NCBI GenBank assembly: GCA_946699065.1
Contig: CAMPDV010000443.1
Coordinates: 1 to 64,000 of the forward strand
DNA from: Loxodes magnus
Taxonomy: Eukaryota > Ciliophora > Karyorelictea > Loxodida > Loxodidae
Reading direction: 5' to 3'
Length of the DNA stretch: 64,000 nt
Under the pieces are notes generated by a model. That model saw only the letters and a program-made list of their open reading frames with translations, was not told the origin of the DNA and ran no database searches. This document shows, in pieces, positions 1-14,300 of this stretch. Every line of letters starts with the position of its first letter. Position 1 is the stretch's first letter. The translations under genes and the position numbers were made by a program.

Positions 1-2393
1 ACCTGTCTTGACGTCCCATTGTCTCACCGTCTAATCATCACTTCCCGATACGATGAACTCTGAATCACTGGATATAGCCACAGCATTTACAGAACGAGTG
101 TGACCACTCATGGTCTTACAGGTACCTGTCTTGACGTTCCATAGTCTCACCGACTTATCATCACTTCCCGATACGATGAACTCTGAATCACTGGATATAG
201 CCACAGCATTTACATAATGTGTGTGACCACTCATGGTCTTACAGGTACCTGTCTTTACGTCCCATAGTCTCACCGTATTATAACTTCCCGATACGATGAA
301 CTCTGAATCACTGGATATAGCCACAGATAATACATAACTAGTGTGACCACTCATGGTCTTACAGGTACCTGTCTTTGCGTTCCATAGTCTCACCGTCTCA
401 TCACTTCCCGATACGATGAACTCTGAATCACTGGATATAGCCACAGATGTTAATTAATGTGTGTGACCACTCATGGTCTTACAGGTACCTGTCTTGACGT
501 TCCATAGTCTCACCGACTTATCATCACTTCCCGATACGATGAACTCTGAATCACTGGATATAGCCACAGCATTTACATAACTAGTGTGACCACTCATGGT
601 CTTACAGGTACCTGTCTTTACGTCCCATTGTCTCACCGTCTAATCATCACTTCCCGATACGATGAACTCTGAATCACTGGATATAGCCACAGCATTTACA
701 TAACTAGTGTGACTACTCATGGTCTTACAGGTACCTGTCTTTACGTCCCATAGTCTCACCGTATTATAACTTCCCGATACGATGAACTCTGAATCACTGG
801 ATATAGCCACAGCATTTACATAACTAGTGTGACCACTCATGGTCTTACAGGTACCTGTCTTGACGTTCCATAGTCTCACCGTCTCATCACTTCCCGATAC
901 GATGAACTCTGAATCACTGGATATAGCCACAGATGTTAATTAATGTGTGTGACCACTCATGGTCTTACAGGTACCTGTCTTGACGTCCCATAGTCTCACC
1001 GTATTATCTCTACTTCCCGATACGATGAACTCTGAATCACTGGATATAGCCACAGATAATACAGAACTAGTGTGACCACTCATGGTCTTACAGGTACCTG
1101 TCTTGACGTTCCATAGTCTCACCGTATTATAACTTCCCGATACGATGAACTCTGAATCACTGGATATAGCCACAGCATTTACAGAACGAGTGTGACCACT
1201 CATGGTCTTACAGGTACCTGTCTTTACGTCCCATAGTCTCACCGTATTATAACTTCCCGATACGATGAACTCTGAATCACTGGATATAGCCACAGATAAT
1301 ACATAACTAGTGTGACCACTCATGGTCTTACAGGTACCTGTCTTTGCGTTCCATAGTCTCACCGTCTCATCACTTCCCGATACGATGAACTCTGAATCAC
1401 TGGATATAGCCACAGATGTTAATTAATGTGTGTGACCACTCATGGTCTTACAGGTACCTGTCTTGACGTTCCATAGTCTCACCGACTTATCATCACTTCC
1501 CGATACGATGAACTCTGAATCACTGGATATAGCCACAGCATTTACATAACTAGTGTGACCACTCATGGTCTTACAGGTACCTGTCTTGACATCCCATAGT
1601 CTCACCGTATTATCATCACTTCCCGATACGATGAACTCTGAATCACTGGATATAGCCACAGCATTTACATAACTAGTGTGACCACTCATGGTCTTACAGG
1701 TACCTGTCTTGACGTTCCATAGTCTCACCGACTTATCATCACTTCCCGATACGATGAACTCTGAATCACTGGATATAGCCACAGCATTTACATAACTAGT
1801 GTGACCACTCATGGTCTTACAGGTACCTGTCTTTGCGTTCCATAGTCTCACCGTCTCATCACTTCCCGATACGATGAACTCTGAATCACTGGATATAGCC
1901 ACAGATGTTAATTAATGTGTGTGACCACTCATGGTCTTACAGGTACCTGTCTTGACGTTCCATAGTCTCACCGACTTATCATCACTTCCCGATACGATGA
2001 ACTCTGAATCACTGGATATAGCCACAGCATTTACATAACTAGTGTGACCACTCATGGTCTTACAGGTACCTGTCTTTACGTCCCATTGTCTCACCGTCTA
2101 ATCATCACTTCCCGATACGATGAACTCTGAATCACTGGATATAGCCACAGCATTTACATAACTAGTGTGACTACTCATGGTCTTACAGGTACCTGTCTTG
2201 ACGTCCCATAGTCTCACCGTCTTATCTGCACTTCCCGATACGATGAACTCTGAATCACTGGATATAGCCACAGCATTTACAGAACGAGTGTGACCACTCA
2301 TGGTCTTACAGGTACCTGTCTTGACGTCCCATAGTCTCACCGTCTAATCATCACTTCCCGATACGATGAACTCTGAATCACTGGATATAGCCA
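1..2393. repeat. Segmental duplication copy A, about 2.3 kb (partner 7585-9974)
   Basis: Blade order and stop positions here match 7585-9974 at an offset of 7584, changing to 7581 after about 1912, where one DDKS turn is replaced by SDET (a 3-bp in-frame difference). The first two units differ in loops 4-6 (RSV/HYV against SYV/RSV). The block may extend left of the window. Confidence 0.85.
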
Positions 2394-5300
2394 CAGATGT
2401 TAATTAATGTGTGTGACCACTCATGGTCTTACAGGTACCTGTCTTGACGTTCCATAGTCTCACCGTCTAATCATCACTTCCCGATACGATGAACACTGAA
2501 TCACTGGATATAGCCACAGATAATACAGAACTAGTGTGACCACTCATGGTCTTACAGGTACCTGTCTTGACGTTCCATAGTCTCACCGTCTAATCATCAC
2601 TTCCCGATACGATGAACACTGAATCACTGGATATAGCCACAGCATTTACAGAACGAGTGTGACCACTCAAAGTCTTACAGGTACCTGTCTTGACATCCCA
2701 TAGTCTCACCGTCTAATCATCACTTCCCGATACGATGAACTCTGAATCACTGGATATTGCCACAGCATTTACAGAACGAGTGTGACCACTCATGGTCTTA
2801 CAGGTACCTGTCTTGACATCCCATAGTCTCACCGTATTATCTCTACTTCCCGATACGATGAACTCTGAATCACTGGATATAGCCACAGATAATACAGAAC
2901 TAGTGTGACCACTCATGGTCTTACAGGTACCTGTCTTGACGTTCCATAGTCTCACCGTATTATAACTTCCCGATACGATGAACTCTGAATCACTGGATAT
3001 AGCCACAGATAATTCAGAACTAGTGTGACCACTCATGGTCTTACAGGTACCTGTCTTGACGTCCCATAGTCTCACCGTCTAATCATCACTTCCCGATACG
3101 ATGAACTCTGAATCACTGGATATAGCCACAGCATTTACAGAACTAGTGTGACCACTCATGGTCTTACAGGTACCTGTCTTGACGTCCCATAGTCTCACCG
3201 TATTATCTCTACTTCCCGATACGATGAACTCTGAATCACTGGATATAGCCACAGATAATACAGAACTAGTGTGACCACTCATGGTCTTACAGGTACCTGT
3301 CTTGACGTTCCATAGTCTCACCGTCTAATCATCACTTCCCGATACGATGAACACTGAATCACTGGATATAGCCACAGATGTTAATTAATGTGTGTGACCA
3401 CTCATGGTCTTACAGGTACCTGTCTTGACGTTCCATAGTCTCACCGTCTAATCATCACTTCCCGATACGATGAACACTGAATCACTGGATATAGCCACAG
3501 CATTTACAGAACGAGTGTGACCACTCATGGTCTTACAGGTACCTGTCTTTACGTCCCATAGTCTCACCGTATTATAACTTCCCGATACGATGAACTCTGA
3601 ATCACTGGATATAGTCACAGATAATACATAACTAGTGTGACCACTCATGGTCTTACAGGTACCTGTCTTGACGTTCCATAGTCTCACCGACTTATCATCA
3701 CTTCCCGATACGATGAACTCTGAATCACTGGATATAGCCACAGCATTTACAGAACGAGTGTGACCACTCATGGTCTTACAGGTACCTGTCTTGACGTTCC
3801 ATAGTCTCACCGACTTATCATCACTTCCCGATACGATGAACTCTGAATCACTGGATATAGCCACAGATAATACAGAACTAGTGTGACCACTCATGGTCTT
3901 ACAGGTACCTGTCTTTACGTTCCATAGTCTCACCGACTAATCATCACTTCCCGATACGATGAACTCTGAATCACTGGATATAGCCACAGATGTTAATTAA
4001 TGTGTGTGACCACTCATGGTCTTACAGGTACCTGTCTTGACGTCCCATAGTCTCACCGTATTATCTCTACTTCCCGATACGATGAACTCTGAATCACTGG
4101 ATATAGCCACAGATAATACATAACTAGTGTGACCACTCATGGTCTTACAGGTACCTGTCTTTGCGTTCCATAGTCTCACCGACTAATCATCACTTCCCGA
4201 TACGATGAACTCTGAATCACTGGATATAGCCACAGATGTTAATTAATGTGTGTGACCACTCATGGTCTTACAGGTACCTGTCTTGACGTCCCATAGTCTC
4301 ACCGTATTATCTCTACTTCCCGATACGATGAACTCTGAATCACTGGATATAGCCACAGATAATACATAACTAGTGTGACCACTCATGGTCTTACAGGTAC
4401 CTGTCTTTGCGTTCCATAGTCTCACCGACTAATCATCACTTCCCGATACGATGAACTCTGAATCACTGGATATAGCCACAGATGTTAATTAATGTGTGTG
4501 ACCACTCATGGTCTTACAGGTACCTGTCTTGACGTCCCATAGTCTCACCGTATTATCTCTACTTCCCGATACGATGAACTCTGAATCACTGGATATAGCC
4601 ACAGATAATACAGAACTAGTGTGACCACTCATGGTCTTACAGGTACCTGTCTTGACGTTCCATAGTCTCACCGTATTATAACTTCCCGATACGATGAACT
4701 CTGAATCACTGGATATAGCCACAGCATTTACAGAACGAGTGTGACCACTCATGGTCTTACAGGTACCTGTCTTGACGTTCCATAGTCTCACCGACTTATC
4801 ATCACTTCCCGATACGATGAACTCTGAATCACTGGATATAGCCACAGCATTTACATAACTAGTGTGACCACTCATGGTCTTACAGGTACCTGTCTTGACG
4901 TCCCATAGTCTCACCGACTTATCATCACTTCCCGATACGATGAACTCTGAATCACTGGATATAGCCACAGCATTTACAGAACGAGTGTGACCACTCATGG
5001 TCTTACAGGTACCTGTCTTGACGTTCCATAGTCTCACCGACTTATCATCACTTCCCGATACGATGAACTCTGAATCACTGGATATAGCCACAGCATTTAC
5101 ATAACTAGTGTGACCACTCATGGTCTTACAGGTACCTGTCTTTACGTTCCATAGTCTCACCGACTAATCATCACTTCCCGATACGATGAACTCTGAATCA
5201 CTGGATATAGCCACAGATGTTAATTAATGTGTGTGACCACTCATGGTCTTACAGGTACCTGTCTTGACGTCCCATAGTCTCACCGTATTATCTCTACTTC

Positions 5301-8300
5301 CCGATACGATGAACTCTGAATCACTGGATATAGCCACAGATAATACAGAACTAGTGTGACCACTCATGGTCTTACAGGTACCTGTCTTTGCGTTCCATAG
5401 TCTCACCGACTAATCATCACTTCCCGATACGATGAACTCTGAATCACTGGATATAGCCACAGCATTTACATAACTAGTGTGACCACTCATGGTCTTACAG
5501 GTACCTGTCTTGACGTCCCATAGTCTCACCGTATTATCTCTACTTCCCGATACGATGAACTCTGAATCACTGGATATAGCCACAGATAATACATAACTAG
5601 TGTGACCACTCATGGTCTTACAGGTACCTGTCTTTGCGTTCCATAGTCTCACCGACTAATCATCACTTCCCGATACGATGAACTCTGAATCACTGGATAT
5701 AGCCACAGATGTTAATTAATGTGTGTGACCACTCATGGTCTTACAGGTACCTGTCTTGACGTCCCATAGTCTCACCGTATTATCTCTACTTCCCGATACG
5801 ATGAACTCTGAATCACTGGATATAGCCACAGATAATACAGAACTAGTGTGACCACTCATGGTCTTACAGGTACCTGTCTTGACGTTCCATAGTCTCACCG
5901 TATTTTAACTTCCCGATACGATGAACTCTGAATCACTGGATATAGCCACAGCATTTACAGAACGAGTGTGACCACTCATGGTCTTACAGGTACCTGTCTT
6001 GACGTTCCATAGTCTCACCGACTTATCATCACTTCCCGATACGATGAACTCTGAATCACTGGATATAGCCACAGCATTTACATAACTAGTGTGACCACTC
6101 ATGGTCTTACAGGTACCTGTCTTGACGTCCCATAGTCTCACCGACTTATCATCACTTCCCGATACGATGAACTCTGAATCACTGGATATAGCCACAGCAT
6201 TTACAGAACGAGTGTGACCACTCATGGTCTTACAGGTACCTGTCTTGACGTTCCATAGTCTCACCGACTTATCATCACTTCCCGATACGATGAACTCTGA
6301 ATCACTGGATATAGCCACAGCATTTACATAACTAGTGTGACCACTCATGGTCTTACAGGTACCTGTCTTTACGTTCCATAGTCTCACCGACTAATCATCA
6401 CTTCCCGATACGATGAACTCTGAATCACTGGATATAGCCACAGATGTTAATTAATGTGTGTGACCACTCATGGTCTTACAGGTACCTGTCTTGACGTCCC
6501 ATAGTCTCACCGTATTATCTCTACTTCCCGATACGATGAACTCTGAATCACTGGATATAGCCACAGATAATACAGAACTAGTGTGACCACTCATGGTCTT
6601 ACAGGTACCTGTCTTTGCGTTCCATAGTCTCACCGACTAATCATCACTTCCCGATACGATGAACTCTGAATCACTGGATATAGCCACAGATGTTAATTAA
6701 TGTGTGTGACCACTCATGGTCTTACAGGTACCTGTCTTGACGTCCCATAGTCTCACCGTATTATCTCTACTTCCCGATACGATGAACTCTGAATCACTGG
6801 ATATAGCCACAGATAATACATAACTAGTGTGACCACTCATGGTCTTACAGGTACCTGTCTTTGCGTTCCATAGTCTCACCGACTAATCATCACTTCCCGA
6901 TACGATGAACTCTGAATCACTGGATATAGCCACAGATGTTAATTAATGTGTGTGACCACTCATGGTCTTACAGGTACCTGTCTTGACGTCCCATAGTCTC
7001 ACCGTATTATCTCTACTTCCCGATACGATGAACTCTGAATCACTGGATATAGCCACAGATAATACAGAACTAGTGTGACCACTCATGGTCTTACAGGTAC
7101 CTGTCTTGACGTTCCATAGTCTCACCGTATTATAACTTCCCGATACGATGAACTCTGAATCACTGGATATAGCCACAGCATTTACAGAACGAGTGTGACC
7201 ACTCATGGTCTTACAGGTACCTGTCTTGACGTTCCATAGTCTCACCGACTTATCATCACTTCCCGATACGATGAACTCTGAATCACTGGATATAGCCACA
7301 GCATTTACATAATGTGTGTGACCACTCATGGTCTTACAGGTACCTGTCTTTACGTTCCATAGTCTCACCGACTAATCATCACTTCCCGATACGATGAACT
7401 CTGAATCACTGGATATAGCCACAGATGTTAATTAATGTGTGTGACCACTCATGGTCTTACAGGTACCTGTCTTGACGTTCCATAGTCTCACCGTATTATA
7501 ACTTCCCGATACGATGAACTCTGAATCACTGGATATAGCCACAGATAATAAAGAATTAGTGTGATCACTCATGGTCTTACAGGTACCTGTCTTGACGTCC
7601 CATTGTCTCACCGTCTAATCATCACTTCCCGATACGATGAACTCTGAATCACTGGATATAGCCACAGCATTTACATAACTAGTGTGACCACTCATGGTCT
7701 TACAGGTACCTGTCTTTACGTTCCATAGTCTCACCGACTTATCATCACTTCCCGATACGATGAACTCTGAATCACTGGATATAGCCACAGCATTTACAGA
7801 ACGAGTGTGACCACTCATGGTCTTACAGGTACCTGTCTTTACGTCCCATAGTCTCACCGTATTATAACTTCCCGATACGATGAACTCTGAATCACTGGAT
7901 ATAGCCACAGATAATACATAACTAGTGTGACCACTCATGGTCTTACAGGTACCTGTCTTTGCGTTCCATAGTCTCACCGTCTCATCACTTCCCGATACGA
8001 TGAACTCTGAATCACTGGATATAGCCACAGATGTTAATTAATGTGTGTGACCACTCATGGTCTTACAGGTACCTGTCTTGACGTTCCATAGTCTCACCGA
8101 CTTATCATCACTTCCCGATACGATGAACTCTGAATCACTGGATATAGCCACAGCATTTACATAACTAGTGTGACCACTCATGGTCTTACAGGTACCTGTC
8201 TTTACGTCCCATTGTCTCACCGTCTAATCATCACTTCCCGATACGATGAACTCTGAATCACTGGATATAGCCACAGCATTTACATAACTAGTGTGACTAC

Positions 8301-11300
8301 TCATGGTCTTACAGGTACCTGTCTTTACGTCCCATAGTCTCACCGTATTATAACTTCCCGATACGATGAACTCTGAATCACTGGATATAGCCACAGCATT
8401 TACATAACTAGTGTGACCACTCATGGTCTTACAGGTACCTGTCTTGACGTTCCATAGTCTCACCGTCTCATCACTTCCCGATACGATGAACTCTGAATCA
8501 CTGGATATAGCCACAGATGTTAATTAATGTGTGTGACCACTCATGGTCTTACAGGTACCTGTCTTGACGTCCCATAGTCTCACCGTATTATCTCTACTTC
8601 CCGATACGATGAACTCTGAATCACTGGATATAGCCACAGATAATACAGAACTAGTGTGACCACTCATGGTCTTACAGGTACCTGTCTTGACGTTCCATAG
8701 TCTCACCGTATTATAACTTCCCGATACGATGAACTCTGAATCACTGGATATAGCCACAGCATTTACAGAACGAGTGTGACCACTCATGGTCTTACAGGTA
8801 CCTGTCTTTACGTCCCATAGTCTCACCGTATTATAACTTCCCGATACGATGAACTCTGAATCACTGGATATAGCCACAGATAATACATAACTAGTGTGAC
8901 CACTCATGGTCTTACAGGTACCTGTCTTTGCGTTCCATAGTCTCACCGTCTCATCACTTCCCGATACGATGAACTCTGAATCACTGGATATAGCCACAGA
9001 TGTTAATTAATGTGTGTGACCACTCATGGTCTTACAGGTACCTGTCTTGACGTTCCATAGTCTCACCGACTTATCATCACTTCCCGATACGATGAACTCT
9101 GAATCACTGGATATAGCCACAGCATTTACATAACTAGTGTGACCACTCATGGTCTTACAGGTACCTGTCTTGACATCCCATAGTCTCACCGTATTATCAT
9201 CACTTCCCGATACGATGAACTCTGAATCACTGGATATAGCCACAGCATTTACATAACTAGTGTGACCACTCATGGTCTTACAGGTACCTGTCTTGACGTT
9301 CCATAGTCTCACCGACTTATCATCACTTCCCGATACGATGAACTCTGAATCACTGGATATAGCCACAGCATTTACATAACTAGTGTGACCACTCATGGTC
9401 TTACAGGTACCTGTCTTTGCGTTCCATAGTCTCACCGTCTCATCACTTCCCGATACGATGAACTCTGAATCACTGGATATAGCCACAGATGTTAATTAAT
9501 GTGTGTGACCACTCATGGTCTTACAGGTACCTGTCTTGACGTTCCATAGTCTCACCGTCTCATCACTTCCCGATACGATGAACTCTGAATCACTGGATAT
9601 AGCCACAGCATTTACATAACTAGTGTGACCACTCATGGTCTTACAGGTACCTGTCTTTACGTCCCATTGTCTCACCGTCTAATCATCACTTCCCGATACG
9701 ATGAACTCTGAATCACTGGATATAGCCACAGCATTTACATAACTAGTGTGACTACTCATGGTCTTACAGGTACCTGTCTTGACGTCCCATAGTCTCACCG
9801 TCTTATCTGCACTTCCCGATACGATGAACTCTGAATCACTGGATATAGCCACAGCATTTACAGAACGAGTGTGACCACTCATGGTCTTACAGGTACCTGT
9901 CTTGACGTCCCATAGTCTCACCGTCTAATCATCACTTCCCGATACGATGAACTCTGAATCACTGGATATAGCCACAGCATTTACATAACTAGTGTGACCA
10001 CTCATGGTCTTACAGGTACCTGTCTTGACGTCCCATAGTCTCACCGTCTAATCATCACTTCCCGATACGATGAACTCTGAATCACTGGATATAGCCACAG
10101 CATTTACATAACTAGTGTGACCACTCATGGTCTTACAGGTACCTGTCTTTACGTTCCATAGTCTCACCGTCTAATCATCACTTCCCGATACGATGAACTC
10201 TGAATCACTGGATATAGCCACAGCATTTACAGAACGAGTGTGACCACTCATGGTCTTACAGGTACCTGTCTTTACGTCCCATAGTCTCACCGTATTATAA
10301 CTTCCCGATACGATGAACTCTGAATCACTGGATATAGCCACAGCATTTACAGAACTAGTGTGACCACTCATGGTCTTACAGGTACCTGTCTTGACGTTCC
10401 ATAGTCTCACCGACTTATCATCACTTCCCGATACGATGAACTCTGAATCACTGGATATAGCCACAGCATTTACAGAACGAGTGTGACCACTCATGGTCTT
10501 ACAGGTACCTGTCTTGACGTCCCATAGTCTCACCGACTTATCATCACTTCCCGATACGATGAACTCTGAATCACTGGATATAGCCACAGCATTTACATAA
10601 CTAGTGTGACCACTCATGGTCTTACAGGTACCTGTCTTTACGTTCCATAGTCTCACCGACTTATCATCACTTCCCGATACGATGAACTCTGAATCACTGG
10701 ATATAGCCACAGCATTTACAGAACGAGTGTGACCACTCATGGTCTTACAGGTACCTGTCTTTACGTCCCATAGTCTCACCGTATTATAACTTCCCGATAC
10801 GATGAACTCTGAATCACTGGATATAGCCACAGATAATACATAACTAGTGTGACCACTCATGGTCTTACAGGTACCTGTCTTTGCGTTCCATAGTCTCACC
10901 GACTAATCATCACTTCCCGATACGATGAACTCTGAATCACTGGATATAGCCACAGATGTTAATTAATGTGTGTGACCACTCATGGTCTTACAGGTACCTG
11001 TCTTTACGTCCCATAGTCTCACCGTATTATCTCTACTTCCCGATACGATGAACTCTGAATCACTGGATATAGCCACAGATAATACAGAACTAGTGTGACC
11101 ACTCATGGTCTTACAGGTACCTGTCTTGACGTTCCATAGTCTCACCGACTTATCATCACTTCCCGATACGATGAACTCTGAATCACTGGATATAGCCACA
11201 GCATTTACATAACTAGTGTGACCACTCATGGTCTTACAGGTACCTGTCTTGACGTCCCATAGTCTCACCGACTTATCATCACTTCCCGATACGATGAACT

Positions 11301-14300
11301 CTGAATCACTGGATATAGCCACAGATGTTAATTAATGTGTGTGACCACTCATGGTCTTACAGGTACCTGTCTTGACGTCCCATAGTCTCACCGTCTAATC
11401 ATCACTTCCCGATACGATAAACACTGAATCACTGGATATAGCCACAGCATTTACAGAACTAGTGTGACCACTCATGGTCTTACAGGTACCTGTCTTGACG
11501 TCCCATAGTCTCACCGTCTAATCATCACTTCCCGATACGATGAACACTGAATCACTGGATATAGCCACAGCATTTACAGAACGAGTGTGACCACTCATGG
11601 TCTTACAGGTACCTGTCTTTACGTCCCATAGTCTCACCGTATTATAACTTCCCGATACGATGAACTCTGAATCACTGGATATAGCCACAGATAATACATA
11701 ACTAGTGTGACCACTCATGGTCTTACAGGTACCTGTCTTGACGTTCCATAGTCTCACCGTATTATAACTTCCCGATACGATGAACTCTGAATCACTGGAT
11801 ATAGCCACAGCATTTACAGAACTAGTGTGACCACTCATGGTCTTACAGGTACCTGTCTTGACGTTCCATAGTCTCACCGACTTATCATCACTTCCCGATA
11901 CGATGAACTCTGAATCACTGGATATAGCCACAGCATTTACAGAACGAGTGTGACCACTCATGGTCTTACAGGTACCTGTCTTGACGTCCCATAGTCTCAC
12001 CGTCTAATCATCACTTCCCGATACGATGAACTCTGAATCACTGGATATAGCCACAGAATATACATAACTAGTGTGACCACTCATGGTCTTACAGGTACCT
12101 GTCTTGACGTCCCATAGTCTCACCATCAAATCATGACTTCCCGATACGATGAACTCTGAATCACTGGATATAGCCACAGATAATACATAACTAGTGTGAC
12201 CACTCATGGTCTTACAGGTACCTGTCTTGACGTTCCATAGTCTCACCGTATTATAACTTCCCGATACGATGAACTCTGAATCACTGGATATAGCCACAGA
12301 TAATACATAACTAGTGTGACCACTCATGGTCTTACAGGTACCTGTCTTTGCGTTCCATAGTCTCACCGACTAATCATCACTTCCCGATACGATGAACTCT
12401 GAATCACTGGATATAGCCACAGATGTTAATTAATGTGTGTGACCACTCATGGTCTTACAGGTACCTGTCTTGACGTCCCATAGTCTCACCGTATTATCTC
12501 TACTTCCCGATACGATGAACTCTGAATCACTGGATATAGCCACAGATAATACAGAACTAGTGTGACCACTCATGGTCTTACAGGTACCTGTCTTGACGTT
12601 CCATAGTCTCACCGTATTATAACTTCCCGATACGATGAACTCTGAATCACTGGATATAGCCACAGCATTTACAGAACGAGTGTGACCACTCATGGTCTTA
12701 CAGGTACCTGTCTTGACGTTCCATAGTCTCACCGACTTATCATCACTTCCCGATACGATGAACTCTGAATCACTGGATATAGCCACAGCATTTACATAAC
12801 TAGTGTGACCACTCATGGTCTTACAGGTACCTGTCTTGACGTTCCATAGTCTCACCGACTTATCATCACTTCCCGATACGATGAACTCTGAATCACTGGA
12901 TATAGCCACAGCATTTACAGAACGAGTGTGACCACTCATGGTCTTACAGGTACCTGTCTTGACGTTCCATAGTCTCACCGACTTATCATCACTTCCCGAT
13001 ACGATGAACTCTGAATCACTGGATATAGCCACAGCATTTACAGAACTAGTGTGACCACTCATGGTCTTACAGGTACCTGTCTTGACGTCCCATAGTCTCA
13101 CCGTCTAATCATCACTTCCCGATACGATGAACACTGAATCACTGGATATAGCCACAGATAATACATAACTAGTGTGACCACTCATGGTCTTACAGGTACC
13201 TGTCTTGACGTTCCATAGTCTCACCGTATTATAACTTCCCGATACGATGAACTCTGAATCACTGGATATAGCCACAGCATTTACAGAACTAGTGTGACCA
13301 CTCATGGTCTTACAGGTACCTGTCTTGACGTTCCATAGTCTCACCGTATTATAACTTCCCGATACGATGAACTCTGAATCACTGGATATAGCCACAGCAT
13401 TTACAGAACTAGTGTGACCACTCATGGTCTTACAGGTACCTGTCTTGACGTTCCATAGTCTCACCGACTTATCATCACTTCCCGATACGATGAACTCTGA
13501 ATCACTGGATATAGCCACAGATGTTAATTAATGTGTGTGACCACTCATGGTCTTACAGGTACCTGTCTTGACGTCCCATAGTCTCACCGTCTAATCATCA
13601 CTTCCCGATACGATGAACTCTGAATCACTGGATATAGCCACAGAATATACATAACTAGTGTGACCACTCATGGTCTTACAGGTACCTGTCTTGACGTCCC
13701 ATAGTCTCACCATCAAATCATGACTTCCCGATACGATGAACTCTGAATCACTGGATATAGCCACAGATAATACATAACTAGTGTGACCACTCATGGTCTT
13801 ACAGGTACCTGTCTTGACGTTCCATAGTCTCACCGTCTAATCATCACTTCCCGATACGATGAACTCTGAATCACTGGATATAGCCACAGATAATACATAA
13901 CTAGTGTGACCACTCATGGTCTTACAGGTACCTGTCTTGACGTTCCATAGTCTCACCGACTAATCATCACTTCCCGATACGATGAACTCTGAATCACTGG
14001 ATATAGCCACAGCATTTACATAACTAGTGTGACCACTCATGGTCTTACAGGTACCTGTCTTGACGTTCCATAGTCTCACCGTATTATCATCACTTCCCGA
14101 TACGATGAACTCTGAATCACTGGATATAGCCACAGCATTTACAGAACTAGTGTGACCACTCATGGTCTTACAGGTACCTGTCTTGACGTCCCATAGTCTC
14201 ACCATCAAATCATGACTTCCCGATACGATGAACTCTGAATCACTGGATATAGCCACAGCATTTACAGAACGAGTGTGACCACTCATGGTCTTACAGGTAC

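Noticed and set aside
451-458. TTAATTAA palindromes as regulatory sites
   Set aside because: They occur only in the residue-5 TAA units and are explained by that codon string (TAA TTA AC); there is nothing else promoter-like around them.
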